64,000 nt of DNA from Emticicia sp051209875 (GTDB taxonomy: Bacteria; Bacteroidota; Bacteroidia; Cytophagales; Spirosomataceae), in NCBI RefSeq assembly GCF_051209875.1, contig NZ_JBNTQY010000001.1:372001-436000 (forward strand), written 5' to 3'. Each line of letters starts with the position of its first letter. Within the stretch, counting starts at the first letter, position 1. Under the pieces are notes generated by a model. It worked only from the letters and a program-made list of their open reading frames with translations, did not search any database and was not told where the DNA came from. The position numbers and the translations under genes are program-made. Shown here piece after piece: positions 32,823-41,518 of this stretch.

Positions 32823-34115
32823 CTATCGACTGTCTTCCGTTGACCATCGACTAAACTCATAAATCATGATACTAAAAACTAAGGAGTATTCTAAAAAAAC
32901 CAACCAAAGATTCTCTTGATAAAGGCTGGTTTGGTAGGCAGCATAACTCAGGAAAATGAGGTATGACCAAAAAATTGGATAACGAAATCTTGTAAAAATC
33001 GTGACTGCTACTAAAGTACTGGCGTACCAAGGATGAACAGTGGTGGCCATTGCAAAATACAATGTGAGTATGCCTAAAGCTCCAACAAAGAGGTTTTTGT
33101 TTTTCCAAGAAATCAAACAAATACCTGAAAAAGTCAAAAAAGCCAAGACTTTTCCAGCTGTTCCGATGATATTATACCCATAGATTTGGAAGCCAATTTC
33201 TCGTACTAAATAATAAATACTGGCATTGAATTCAAATTTTTGAAAGTAAAGGTTAACGCTCGAAAAAAGTTTTTCAACAAGCATTTTATCAATAAAAGGT
33301 GCAAAGAATAACAATGTAAAAATGCTAACAATTGAGGCATAAATTACTCCTTTTTTAATTCCTAAATGTTTGATAATCAAAGGTATAATAATAAGAGGGA
33401 GCATTTTTGTACTTACTGCACAAGCGAAGAAAAATGCACTGAGTAATAAGGTTTTCTTATGAACTTTATATGCCAAGAAAAGAAATAATATGACAACTGC
33501 TTCAAAATGGAGATTTCCAGTTAGTTCTAAAATAATTAGAGGATTGAAGGCGTATAACATTACCGACGCTTCGGTGTTTTTTTTACTCATGCACATTAAT
33601 GTCCCAATCTCAGCCAATAAGATAAAAACTCTCAAACCAATCACATTTCCAAATAAACTTCCGCTTGAAAACCAAGCTGCAACTGCAAATGTAAATTGAT
33701 TGAAAGGCGGATAAACAGTATAATAATTGGGAGAATTCAGGTATTGAAAGATATTTTTATCGCCTATAATTCGCTGATAATCAATGTCTTTAATAAATTC
33801 AGAAGGGAGAATAGTATAAGGATTTAAGCCATTGATTAAAAGCCGTCCGTCCCAAATAAAACGATAAAAATCATCGGATAAAGCTGGAATTGAAAATAAT
33901 AAAAGTAGTCGAAAGAAAATCCCCATAAAAATTATTTCATGGGGATTTTTAATGATTTTTACCAAGAAAAAATAAACAACAAAAAGTGCTGAATATAAAC
34001 TAAATAGCTGTCCAAATGATTGACGTGGGGTGAAATACCCAAGCCAAATTAATAGACAGGAGAAAATTAAAGTTAAGGTTGTTTTCTTTATCACTGAATA
34101 TGGACACAATGACAA
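32823..34115 (-). CDS. GT-C-type membrane glycosyltransferase
   Basis: The 430-residue protein has about ten to twelve membrane helices. The first outside loop carries the acidic motif SDDFYRFIWDGRLLINGLNPYTILP, typical of polyprenol-sugar-dependent GT-C mannosyltransferases (PIG-M/GT87-like). Later come TVYPPFNQFTFAVAAW and STKMLPLIIIPLI. The enzyme probably adds a sugar from a lipid carrier to a glycan or lipid at the outer face of the inner membrane. The acceptor is unknown. It begins 21 bp after ftsI, so it is likely in the same transcript. Its C-terminal tail (EFSRWSTEDSR) is encoded by a heptad repeat. Confidence 0.83.
   Translation of the reverse strand: MSLCPYSVIKKTTLTLIFSCLLIWLGYFTPRQSFGQLFSLYSALFVVYFFLVKIIKNPHEIIFMGIFFRLLLLFSIPALSDDFYRFIWDGRLLINGLNPYTILPSEFIKDIDYQRIIGDKNIFQYLNSPNYYTVYPPFNQFTFAVAAWFSSGSLFGNVIGLRVFILLAEIGTLMCMSKKNTEASVMLYAFNPLIILELTGNLHFEAVVILFLFLAYKVHKKTLLLSAFFFACAVSTKMLPLIIIPLIIKHLGIKKGVIYASIVSIFTLLFFAPFIDKMLVEKLFSSVNLYFQKFEFNASIYYLVREIGFQIYGYNIIGTAGKVLAFLTFSGICLISWKNKNLFVGALGILTLYFAMATTVHPWYASTLVAVTIFTRFRYPIFWSYLIFLSYAAYQTSLYQENLWLVFLEYSLVFSIMIYEFSRWSTEDSR
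32825..32855. repeat. GACTnTn heptad array, short form (site 3)
   Basis: ATCGACT occurs at 32825-32831 and 32846-32852. Four units are in 7-bp phase. It is translated (minus strand) as the last ten residues of the GT-C protein. Confidence 0.7.
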
Positions 34116-34136
34116 TCTGGAAAATTGTCGTACAAA

Positions 34137-36236
34137 TTATTTCAAAACCAAAGCTACAACTTTTGGCTGAACAATTGCAAAATCGGACACTTTTCCTAAG
34201 CCAGAATACCTTACTCGAAAACCCTTATTTTCAAGAATGTGCATGGCATCACGCAATGTCATGCCAGCTAAATTGGGTAAATCTTTATCATAAGCGTCTA
34301 CTTTTCGCCATGTTACCGACCTGCCATTTTTTGTGGCTTTTACCCAACCAGCAGTATTTGGAGCATTTTGTAGACCTAATTCCTCGCTTACTGTTCGGAA
34401 GTCTTCAGCATAACCTGTTTGTTCTTGACTTTCTATTTTTTGAATGTTTGAAGGTCTGTTTTTGGCAGGATGTAATGCTACATCATAAGCAAAAATCTTA
34501 TCAGCGATTGTTCTAAAAACAGGTGCAGCCACATCACGTGCATAAAGATTGACTCCTTGAGGCTCATCAATAATAACAGCACAGCTATATTTTGGATTGT
34601 CGGCAGGGAAAAAACCTATGAATGCAGTGTAATATTGATTTTTCACATAGCCATTTTCGTATTTTCTTGAAGTTCCTGTTTTTCCTGCAACTTTACAAAA
34701 ACCTGTATTAATATTCATGGCGGTTCCACGCTCTACTACTCCTTTCATCATTTCTTGAGCTAATCTTGCTGTACGCTCTGAACAAATAGGATTAGGGTCT
34801 TTATTTGCTTCAAATTTTTCAATCACTTTGTCAGCTTCTTTGATTTCTTTCACAATAAAAGGCTGTACCCAATGGCCATTATTGGCAATGGCATTGTAAA
34901 AAGTGAGCATTTGCAATGGTGTCAAACGAGTTTCATAGCCAATCGACATCCAAGGAATGGTTGTATTACTAAATGTTGAACTTTTACGACCTTTAATAAT
35001 TGGCTCAGTTTCTCCTTTCAATTGAAATCCTACGGGTTGGTCAAGTTTGAAGCGATTCAAATACGCTACAAAGTTATCGGCATTTGAGAATCCAAAATTA
35101 TTTTTAACCAAATGATAAATACCAATATTGCATGAATGTTCAAACACTTGTCGAACAGTTTGATTGCCATGACTTTCAGAACAAGTCATCTCGGTTTTGT
35201 TGTGCATGATGCTTCCACCACAAAAACCTGCATCATCATTTAAATTTAAGTTTGCCTTTTCTAGCAAAGCCACCATTGTGGCTAATTTAAAAGTAGAGCC
35301 TGGGTCGGTCCCTCCACGTACAGCATAATTAAAATCTTCGAGATAAAATGTATGAGTAGAATCACTTCTACGAGAAAGGTTTGTCATGGCCTTTACTTCA
35401 CCGGTTGCAATTTCCATAACGATTGCCGACCCATATTTGGCATTTGAACTAACAACTTGATTGCGTAAGGCACTTTCAGCAATATCTTGGAAATTAACAT
35501 CTATGGTCGTAACTACATCTAAGCCAGCTTCAGGACGAACCTCTGGGCTATCTTCCAAAGGTTTCCAAACTCCTCCTGCCAAACGCTGAAAAAAGCCAAT
35601 GCCATCTCGTCCTGCCAAATAATTATTGAAACTAAATTCGATCCCAAAATCTCCTCTTGTTTGTGTATCACGGTCAAGTTTTCCAATAGAACGCAAGGCC
35701 ATATCATCAAAAGGCATCACTCGGCGGTTCAATTGTTCAAATTTTCCACCACCTTTCATCGGTCCTTCTCTAAAGAATGGAAATTTTTTTATTATTTGTC
35801 GTTCTTGGTAATCTACTAAATGGTTACCCAAAGCAACAAATTGTAATTTTCCACCTTTTCGAGCATTTAAAATCAGTTCTCGATATTCATTTGCCGAACG
35901 ATCTTGAAAAAAATTAGCTAATAAATTAGTTAAAGAATCTAATTTTTCATCTAAATATTTTTGTTTGGCTCGTGTCACATCAATGCCCACACGGTAGCGA
36001 GGAACAGAGGTAGCCAATAAACTTCTACCATCAGCTGCATAGATATTGCCTCTAGTAGCCCTAATTTTCATAGGTTTACGTTGCATTTTTTCTACTTTGT
36101 TCAACCATTTTTTCTTTTGAACTGTTTGAACAACGAATATTTGTGCAGCAACGAGCGAGCCAATCAAGAAGACCAAACCAAAAGTCACTTTGGCTCGGAA
36201 CTGGATTTCTTCACGGATGGAGGGTCTTGGGGACAT
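34137..36236 (-). CDS. ftsI: Division transpeptidase FtsI (PBP3) with PASTA domain
   Basis: The 699-residue class B penicillin-binding protein cross-links septal peptidoglycan. It has an N-terminal membrane helix (about 16-36), a dimerisation domain starting KIRATRGNIYAADGR, and the transpeptidase triad motifs STFK (S314, K317), SCN (S368) and KTG (519-521). A single C-terminal PASTA domain (about 645-699, DLPNLAGMTLRDAMHILENKGFRV) is common in Bacteroidota. It follows rsmH and the ftsL-like gene in the usual dcw order, but murE and mraY do not follow; a glycosyltransferase gene does. A GATTTAC heptad array separates it from the ftsL-like gene. Confidence 0.96.
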   Translation of the reverse strand: MSPRPSIREEIQFRAKVTFGLVFLIGSLVAAQIFVVQTVQKKKWLNKVEKMQRKPMKIRATRGNIYAADGRSLLATSVPRYRVGIDVTRAKQKYLDEKLDSLTNLLANFFQDRSANEYRELILNARKGGKLQFVALGNHLVDYQERQIIKKFPFFREGPMKGGGKFEQLNRRVMPFDDMALRSIGKLDRDTQTRGDFGIEFSFNNYLAGRDGIGFFQRLAGGVWKPLEDSPEVRPEAGLDVVTTIDVNFQDIAESALRNQVVSSNAKYGSAIVMEIATGEVKAMTNLSRRSDSTHTFYLEDFNYAVRGGTDPGSTFKLATMVALLEKANLNLNDDAGFCGGSIMHNKTEMTCSESHGNQTVRQVFEHSCNIGIYHLVKNNFGFSNADNFVAYLNRFKLDQPVGFQLKGETEPIIKGRKSSTFSNTTIPWMSIGYETRLTPLQMLTFYNAIANNGHWVQPFIVKEIKEADKVIEKFEANKDPNPICSERTARLAQEMMKGVVERGTAMNINTGFCKVAGKTGTSRKYENGYVKNQYYTAFIGFFPADNPKYSCAVIIDEPQGVNLYARDVAAPVFRTIADKIFAYDVALHPAKNRPSNIQKIESQEQTGYAEDFRTVSEELGLQNAPNTAGWVKATKNGRSVTWRKVDAYDKDLPNLAGMTLRDAMHILENKGFRVRYSGLGKVSDFAIVQPKVVALVLK

Positions 36237-36244
36237 TGTTTTGT

Positions 36245-36344
36245 AATTTACGATTTACGATTTACGATTTACGAGTAATTTAAATTCAAGACTGTCCTTA
36301 TGGGGAAACCTAAATCGTAATTCGTAAATCTAAAATCGTAAATC
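36245..36344. repeat. GATTTAC heptad array with inverted arms, inside the division cluster
   Basis: The left arm has three perfect GATTTAC units (36252-36272) plus one variant before them. The right arm (36312-36344) has the same unit in the opposite orientation: GATTTAC, GATTTTA, GATTTAC, GAATTAC on the minus strand. The loop is about 40 nt. Confidence 0.87.
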
Positions 36345-36351
36345 TGATTTC

Positions 36352-36729
36352 TTATTTTACCACAATCTTAGTAGGTGGTGTAATGTTTTCTTCTAAACCA
36401 TCATCGGTTAGTTTTTTGGCTATTTCAGATTGCTTACTTGCAAACATGTAGCGAGATTTTTGAGAAATGTAGGCAGCACGCTTTTCCTCCATTTCATTGC
36501 GAGCCTTTTCAATTTTTTTGATAAGCCCTTCGTAGCTATGCTGCAAGTAAATATAGAAGATACCCAAAAAGCATATCCAAACTATTTTTCGAAGGGTTTC
36601 GGTAGGAAGTTCATTACCAAGTTCTAAGCGATTTGTCAGCCAAGAATTAAGGCGATCGAAGATGCCAGCTTTGCGTGGAGCCTTAGGCACAACGAATTCA
36701 GGACGGGCCCGAAAAGTATTCATTGCCAT
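36352..36729 (-). CDS. FtsL-like division protein
   Basis: The 125-residue protein has a cytoplasmic N-terminus (about 1-45), one membrane helix (about 48-64, IVWICFLGIFYIYLQHS), and a periplasmic coiled coil (LIKKIEKARNEMEEKRAAYISQKSRYMFASKQSEIAKKL). This is the layout of FtsL, which with FtsB and FtsQ recruits and activates the FtsWI synthase. Its place between rsmH and ftsI is the standard FtsL position. Sequence identity among FtsL proteins is low, so the call rests on topology and context. Confidence 0.85.
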   Translation of the reverse strand: MAMNTFRARPEFVVPKAPRKAGIFDRLNSWLTNRLELGNELPTETLRKIVWICFLGIFYIYLQHSYEGLIKKIEKARNEMEEKRAAYISQKSRYMFASKQSEIAKKLTDDGLEENITPPTKIVVK

Positions 36730-36839
36730 TCCAATTAGGTTTATAGGTTTATTATTAAAGCACGTATATTAGGCGGTCAGCCAAATAACAAGACAAATTT
36801 ATAAATTACGTTGAAATAAAATTGACATTTCTGTAAAAT

Positions 36840-37748
36840 TTATTTTACGGGTACAGCAATCCTCAATTTTGCACTTCTGGCACGTGGATTTTGCTCAATT
36901 TCTTCGGGTGATGCTTCAATGGCTTTTCGTATGACTGATTCCAAAGGTTTTAAATCATTGCCAAAAAGATCTTTTTCAACTTCACCACTAAATTTACCAC
37001 TACGGATAAAGTTTTTTACCAAACGGTCTTCTAATGAATGATAAGCCATTACCACCAAACGACCTTCGGGAGCAAGTACTTCGGGAGTTTGTTGTAAAAA
37101 TTCTTCTAAGGCACTCATTTCTTCGTTGACTACAATTCGCAATGCTTGAAAAACTTGAGCAAAATATTTGTTTTCTTTGCCACGAGGAGCCAATTTTTGC
37201 AGAATTCCTTTCAAATCATTGATAGTTTCAATCTGTTTATTGAGCCTTGCCGTATAAATTGTTTGTGCAGTAGTTTTGGCATTTTTTATTTCGCCATACA
37301 TACCCAAAATCTTGTGCAATTCATCAACCGAAGATTCATTAAGTATATTTTTAGCAGAAATTGAGGCATTTTGATTCATTCTCATATCTAATTCTGCATC
37401 GAAACGTGTCGAAAAACCTCGTTCGGGTGTATCAATTTGGTGCGAAGAAATACCTAAATCTGCCAAAATTCCATCTACTTTTTTTACACCAAATAGGCGT
37501 AAATACTGCTTTAAACTTCTGAAGTTGGCATCAATAAATGTAAAGTTTTTATTTTCTATCAGTTTAGATTGTGCTTTTGCATCAGCATCTTGGTCAAAAG
37601 CATAGAGTTTTCCTGTGGTGAGTTGTTCCAAAATAGCTTTTGAATGTCCGCCACCGCCAAAAGTAACATCTACATAAATGCCATCGGGTTTGATATTCAA
37701 ACCTTCCAAACATTCTTTGAGCATAACGGGCGTGTGATAAACTGACAT
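36840..37748 (-). CDS. rsmH: 16S rRNA (cytosine-1402-N4)-methyltransferase
   Basis: The 302-residue SAM-dependent enzyme (formerly MraW) methylates C1402 in the ribosomal P site. It has MSVYHTPVMLKECLEGL at the start, the SAM motif YVDVTFGGGGHSKAILE, GILADLGISSHQID, RGFSTRFDAELDMRMN and the terminal NPRARSAKLRIAVP. It is the first gene of the local division cluster. The gene mraZ, which normally precedes it, is missing; a divergent lipoprotein gene begins 102 bp away instead. A TACTTTTG box stands 32 nt before the start. Confidence 0.97.
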   Translation of the reverse strand: MSVYHTPVMLKECLEGLNIKPDGIYVDVTFGGGGHSKAILEQLTTGKLYAFDQDADAKAQSKLIENKNFTFIDANFRSLKQYLRLFGVKKVDGILADLGISSHQIDTPERGFSTRFDAELDMRMNQNASISAKNILNESSVDELHKILGMYGEIKNAKTTAQTIYTARLNKQIETINDLKGILQKLAPRGKENKYFAQVFQALRIVVNEEMSALEEFLQQTPEVLAPEGRLVVMAYHSLEDRLVKNFIRSGKFSGEVEKDLFGNDLKPLESVIRKAIEASPEEIEQNPRARSAKLRIAVPVK

Positions 37749-37779
37749 AAACTTTTTATATATTTACAATGTTGAATTG

Positions 37780-37787
37780 CAAAAGTA
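37780..37787 (-). promoter_or_regulatory. Possible -7 element for rsmH
   Basis: On the minus strand TACTTTTG fits TAnnTTTG and ends 31 nt before the start codon. I see no matching TTG at the right distance. Confidence 0.42.
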
Positions 37788-37850
37788 CAAAAAATTAACG
37801 TTGGCGTGGTTCAAAACCCTGCTAACGTTTATCTAACCAAAGAAAACTTT

Positions 37851-39083
37851 ATGAAAACATTATCAAATTTACTTTTTGCCTCAATTTTTATTTTGTTTCT
37901 AAATGCTTGTAAAACTCACAGCGAACCCAAAACTGGCATTTGGCGAGCAGTCATTCCAACGAATGGTGGAGAACTACCTTTTAATTTTGATATTCAAAAA
38001 GAAAGCGATGCCTATTCAGTTTTTATTTTGAATGGGGAGGAGAAATTAAAAATGGACAAATCTTTCATTAAAGACGATTCGCTACATATTCCGATGGAAA
38101 TTTTTGATGCCGAAATCGTGGCTAAAATTGATGATGAAAAGCTTACTGGTTATTGGAAAAAAATGCGTTCAAATTTCACTTTTTTGAAAGGTGATTTTAC
38201 AGCAGAATTTGGTAAAACTTACCGTTTTACAGAAAAAAAAGAGAGTGTAAATACTTCATTAGCAAACAAATATAATGTTTTGTTTCTTTCTGAAGATAAA
38301 AAAGATTCTACTGTTTCAGTAGGTTTATTCAAGTCAAAAGGAAACGAAGTAACTGGTACTTTCTTGACGACTACGGGCGATTATCGCTATTTATCAGGCA
38401 ATATTATTGAAGATTCGCTCAAACTTTCATGCTTCGATGGCACACATTTGTTTTTATTTAAAGCCAAAATCGAAGGTGATAAACTCACAGGTGGTAGCTT
38501 TTGGTCAGGTTTGAGCAGCCTTGAAACTTGGGAAGGTATAAAAGATGATAACGCAAAATTGCCTGACGAAAAAACGTTGACTTATTTGAAAGATGGTTAT
38601 AAAACAATAGCATTTTCTTTTCCTAACCAAGAAGGAAAGAAAATATCACTGACTGATGAACGCTACAAAGGTAAGGTCGTAGTAGCACAAATCATGGGTT
38701 CATGGTGTCCAAACTGCATGGATGAAAGTAAGTTTTTAGCCCCTTGGTATGCTAAAAACAAGCAAAGAGGAGTAGAAGTGATAGGTTTGGCCTATGAAAA
38801 AAGCATTGACCCAGCTTTTGCTTTTCCCAAAATAAAACGATTGAAAGAACGTTTCGGAATTGATTACGAAGTGCTTTTGTCGGGAACAAATGATAAAGCA
38901 GAAGCCTCTAAAACTTTGCCAATGTTGAATCATGTATTAGGTTTTCCAACCACTATTTTTATTGACAAAAAAGGGCAAGTGCGAGAAATTCATACAGGCT
39001 TTTCTGGACCAGGAACTGGCAAATATTATGATGATTTTGTAAGTGATTTTAACCGTTTGGTCGATAAATTATTGGCAGAGTAA
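37851..39083 (+). CDS. Thioredoxin-like (TlpA/AhpC-type) lipoprotein
   Basis: The 410-residue protein has a lipoprotein signal with the lipobox LNAC. The N-terminal 240 residues are beta-rich repeats (LTGYWKKMRSNFTF, KGNEVTGTFLTTTGDYRYLSG) of unknown role. The C-terminal thioredoxin fold (about 265-410) has the redox motif GSWCPNC, VEVIGLAYEK and the cis-proline region VLGFPTTIFIDKKG. Such proteins act as membrane-anchored thiol reductases or oxidases in the periplasm. I start at 37851 because the lipoprotein signal begins there; the frame is open 15 codons further. Confidence 0.87.
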   Translation: MKTLSNLLFASIFILFLNACKTHSEPKTGIWRAVIPTNGGELPFNFDIQKESDAYSVFILNGEEKLKMDKSFIKDDSLHIPMEIFDAEIVAKIDDEKLTGYWKKMRSNFTFLKGDFTAEFGKTYRFTEKKESVNTSLANKYNVLFLSEDKKDSTVSVGLFKSKGNEVTGTFLTTTGDYRYLSGNIIEDSLKLSCFDGTHLFLFKAKIEGDKLTGGSFWSGLSSLETWEGIKDDNAKLPDEKTLTYLKDGYKTIAFSFPNQEGKKISLTDERYKGKVVVAQIMGSWCPNCMDESKFLAPWYAKNKQRGVEVIGLAYEKSIDPAFAFPKIKRLKERFGIDYEVLLSGTNDKAEASKTLPMLNHVLGFPTTIFIDKKGQVREIHTGFSGPGTGKYYDDFVSDFNRLVDKLLAE

Positions 39084-39141
39084 AACAATTTACCACATTA
39101 AGAGGTTTTTTGAAAAGAAAGAGTATTTACTAAGCAATTAA

Positions 39142-39167
39142 AACTCCTCTTTAGGGGATGGGAGTGT
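39142..39167. repeat. Degenerate CTCC/GGAG palindrome before idi
   Basis: AACTCCTCTTTAGGGGATGGGAGT pairs ACTCC with GGAGT. It abuts the idi start codon and looks like a reduced member of the GC-rich family at 28828 and 61786. Confidence 0.5.
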
Positions 39168-39701
39168 ATGACTGACATAATATTAATAAATGAACAAGAC
39201 GAGGAAATTGGTACGGGCGAAAAACTCATGGTACACCAACGAGGATTGCTACATCGTGCTTTTTCTATTTTGGTTTTTAATAGCAATAATGAATTATTGA
39301 TTCATCAACGAACTTCTCATAAATATCATTCGGGTGATCTTTGGACAAATACTTGTTGCGGTCACCCAAATGCCAATGAAGAAATTAGCGAAGCAGCTCA
39401 TCGCCGTTTGGGTGAAGAAATGGGCTTTGACACTTCTTTGGAATTCCTTTATAAATTTCAGTATCGTACCGACTTTGCTAATGGTTTGATTGAAAATGAA
39501 ATCGACCATGTTTTTGTGGGAAATTATAATGAAAGTTTTATTGTAAACCCAGAGGAAGTAGCAAATTTTCAATGGATTACAGTTGATGATTTATTGGAAC
39601 AAGTAGCTCTGAACCCTGAAAAATATACCTTTTGGTTTAAAAAAATATTAAAAAGCGACGAGTTTTTGACCTATGTTGCTTCTAACACTATTTTAGTTTA
39701 G
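39168..39701 (+). CDS. idi: Isopentenyl-diphosphate delta-isomerase, type 1
   Basis: The 177-residue Nudix-fold enzyme interconverts isopentenyl and dimethylallyl diphosphate. It has LLHRAFSILVFNSNNELLIHQRTSHKYHSGDLWTN in part as the metal-binding entry, the catalytic cysteine in NTCCGHP, RRLGEEMGFD (Nudix box) and the catalytic glutamate region ENEIDHVF. The organism also has dxr (62690-63841), so it makes isoprenoids through the MEP route and uses this isomerase to balance the two products. It is preceded by a short palindrome and followed directly by another. Confidence 0.96.
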   Translation: MTDIILINEQDEEIGTGEKLMVHQRGLLHRAFSILVFNSNNELLIHQRTSHKYHSGDLWTNTCCGHPNANEEISEAAHRRLGEEMGFDTSLEFLYKFQYRTDFANGLIENEIDHVFVGNYNESFIVNPEEVANFQWITVDDLLEQVALNPEKYTFWFKKILKSDEFLTYVASNTILV

Positions 39702-39736
39702 TAGATTTGACAACTTTCGCAAAGATGTCAAATCTA
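39702..39736. repeat. Palindrome directly after idi
   Basis: TAGATTTGACAACTTT (39702-39717) pairs with 39721-39736 with one mismatch and a 3-nt loop CGC. It lacks a T run, so it is not a classical terminator. Confidence 0.72.
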
Positions 39737-39785
39737 ACTTCAAATATTTATTGTATTTTTGTGCTTTATCATCGCCTAAAATTGC

Positions 39786-40487
39786 ATGAAAAAGTACAAA
39801 CTTCTCTTTATTGTATTGCTAATCAGTAATTTATCTTTCGCTCAGAAGAAATCAAAGAAAGACTACTTAATTACTTTAAAGACCAATTTTGGAACAATGC
39901 ACCTTGTATTGTTTGATGATACACCTTTACATAAAGCCAATTTTATTAAACTGGTCAATCAAAAATTCTATGATAGTTTGATGTTTCACCGCATCATTGA
40001 TGGTTTTATGATTCAAGGAGGTGACCCAACTTCTAAAAATGCAAAACCCAATGAAAGACTTGGGGGTGGTGGCGGAGATTTAGAACGAATTCCTTTTGAG
40101 TTTAAACCAAATCATGTACATAAAAAAGGTGCATTGGCTGCTGCTCGTGATGGCAATCCAGAAAAAAAATCAAGTGCTTGTCAGTTTTATATTGTGCAAG
40201 GGAAAAAGCTTACCGATGAAGAAATAACCGCTGTTGCTCAACGTAATTCGATGAATTATACTACCCAACAACGTGCAGAATACATGATTCTGGGGGGAAC
40301 ACCAAGATTAGACAATGCTTATACAGTTTTTGGCGAGATAATTGATAATTTAGATTTGATTGATACAATTGCTAAGCAGCCACGTGATTCGGCTGATCGC
40401 CCTAAAGTGGATATAAAAATGAGTATGACAGTAAAAAAAATGCGAAAAAAGAAAATTACTAAGAAGTATAATTATAAGTATCTGTAA
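39786..40487 (+). CDS. Cyclophilin-type peptidyl-prolyl isomerase, exported
   Basis: The 233-residue protein starts with a signal peptide (MKKYKLLFIVLLISNLSFAQ). The cyclophilin domain contains FGTMHLVLFDDTPLHKANFIKL, FHRIIDGFMIQGGDP with the catalytic arginine region, HKKGALAAARDGNPEKKSSACQFYIVQG and YTVFGEIIDNLDLIDTIAKQ. It speeds proline isomerisation in exported proteins. The C-terminus is very basic (KKMRKKKITKKYNYKYL). A TATTTTTG -7 box stands at 39754-39761. It is followed at 57 nt by the RmlD-like gene on the same strand. Confidence 0.93.
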   Translation: MKKYKLLFIVLLISNLSFAQKKSKKDYLITLKTNFGTMHLVLFDDTPLHKANFIKLVNQKFYDSLMFHRIIDGFMIQGGDPTSKNAKPNERLGGGGGDLERIPFEFKPNHVHKKGALAAARDGNPEKKSSACQFYIVQGKKLTDEEITAVAQRNSMNYTTQQRAEYMILGGTPRLDNAYTVFGEIIDNLDLIDTIAKQPRDSADRPKVDIKMSMTVKKMRKKKITKKYNYKYL

Positions 40488-40544
40488 GAACAAAACCTAT
40501 TATTTTTTTAGCTAAAAACAAACATCTTTTCTGTAAACTAAAGA

Positions 40545-41447
40545 ATGAAAAAAATTCTCATCACAGGATCAAATGGCCTTCTTGGTCAAAAATTAGTTGA
40601 ATTACTCACGCAGACAACTACTCACCAAGTTTTTGCAACAGCACGTGGAGAAAATCGTTTACCATTCACCAATGGTTATGAGTATCAGTCGATGGATATT
40701 ACCAATCGTGAGCAAGTTCAAGAAGTAGTAGAAAAGATAAAGCCAAATGTCATTATTCATACGGCCGCTATGACGAATGTTGACCAATGCGAAACAGAAA
40801 AGTCTGCTTGTTGGGCTCAAAATGTAAGCTCGGTGGAGTATTTGGTTGATGCCTGTGAAAAAATTGATTGTTTTTTAGTCCATGTTTCGACAGATTTTAT
40901 TTTTGATGGAAAATCAGGGCCATACAAAGAAGAGGCAGAGGCAAATCCGATAAGTTTTTATGGATGGAGCAAATATGCTGCTGAAAAAATTGTAATCAAT
41001 AGCAATATCCGTTGGGCAATTGCCCGCACAGTTTTGGTTTATGGCATTGCTCATGATATGAGTCGAACCAATATTATTTTGTGGGTGAAAAAGTCTTTGG
41101 AAGATGGTAAAAATATAAAAGTTGTAACCGACCAATGGCGTACTCCAACGCTTGCAGAAGACTTAGCAAAAGGCTGTACTTTGATGGCTGAAAAAGAAGC
41201 AGAAGGTATTTTTAATATCTCAGGAAAGGATTTTTTAACACCTTATGAAATGGCAATCATGACTGCCGATTATTTCAAATTAGATAAGTCTTTGATTTCG
41301 CAAGCTGATTCTACCACATTTTCGCAACCAGCCAAACGCCCGCCAAGAACAGGCTTTGATTTATCTAAATCTCAACAAGTACTTGATTACCAACCTGTTA
41401 GTTTTATGGAAGGAATTGGTATTTTGGCAGAGCAGATAAGTAAATAG
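40545..41447 (+). CDS. RmlD-like NAD(P)-dependent sugar-nucleotide reductase
   Basis: The 300-residue extended SDR has the nucleotide motif TGSNGLLGQKLVELL (residues 7-21), IIHTAAMTNVDQCE, VHVSTDFIFDGKSGPYKEEAEANPISFYGWSKYAAE with the YxxxK catalytic pair, and GIFNISGKDFLTPYEMA. It resembles dTDP-4-dehydrorhamnose reductase (RmlD), which makes dTDP-rhamnose. The other rml genes are not nearby, so the exact sugar nucleotide is uncertain. Its TAG stop lies in the left edge of a GACTnTn inverted array shared with nadD. Confidence 0.85.
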   Translation: MKKILITGSNGLLGQKLVELLTQTTTHQVFATARGENRLPFTNGYEYQSMDITNREQVQEVVEKIKPNVIIHTAAMTNVDQCETEKSACWAQNVSSVEYLVDACEKIDCFLVHVSTDFIFDGKSGPYKEEAEANPISFYGWSKYAAEKIVINSNIRWAIARTVLVYGIAHDMSRTNIILWVKKSLEDGKNIKVVTDQWRTPTLAEDLAKGCTLMAEKEAEGIFNISGKDFLTPYEMAIMTADYFKLDKSLISQADSTTFSQPAKRPPRTGFDLSKSQQVLDYQPVSFMEGIGILAEQISK

Positions 41448-41518
41448 TCCACAGTCTACAGTCCACAGAGAAAAACACACTATTTTACTGTGGACTGCTG
41501 ACTGTTGACCATGGACTA
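41445..41518. repeat. GACTnTn heptad array with inverted arms (site 4)
   Basis: The left arm is AGTCCAC-type units (AGTCCAC, AGTCTAC, AGTCCAC) after TAG at 41445. The right arm (from about 41489) runs in the opposite orientation (GTGGACT, GTTGACC and so on) and ends at 41518. The loop is A/T-rich. Both flanking genes take their TAG stop from its ends. Confidence 0.82.

Noticed and set aside
37806..37850. GTG start for the thioredoxin-like lipoprotein
   Set aside because: It would put 15 residues before a good lipoprotein signal, and the ATG at 37851 fits.
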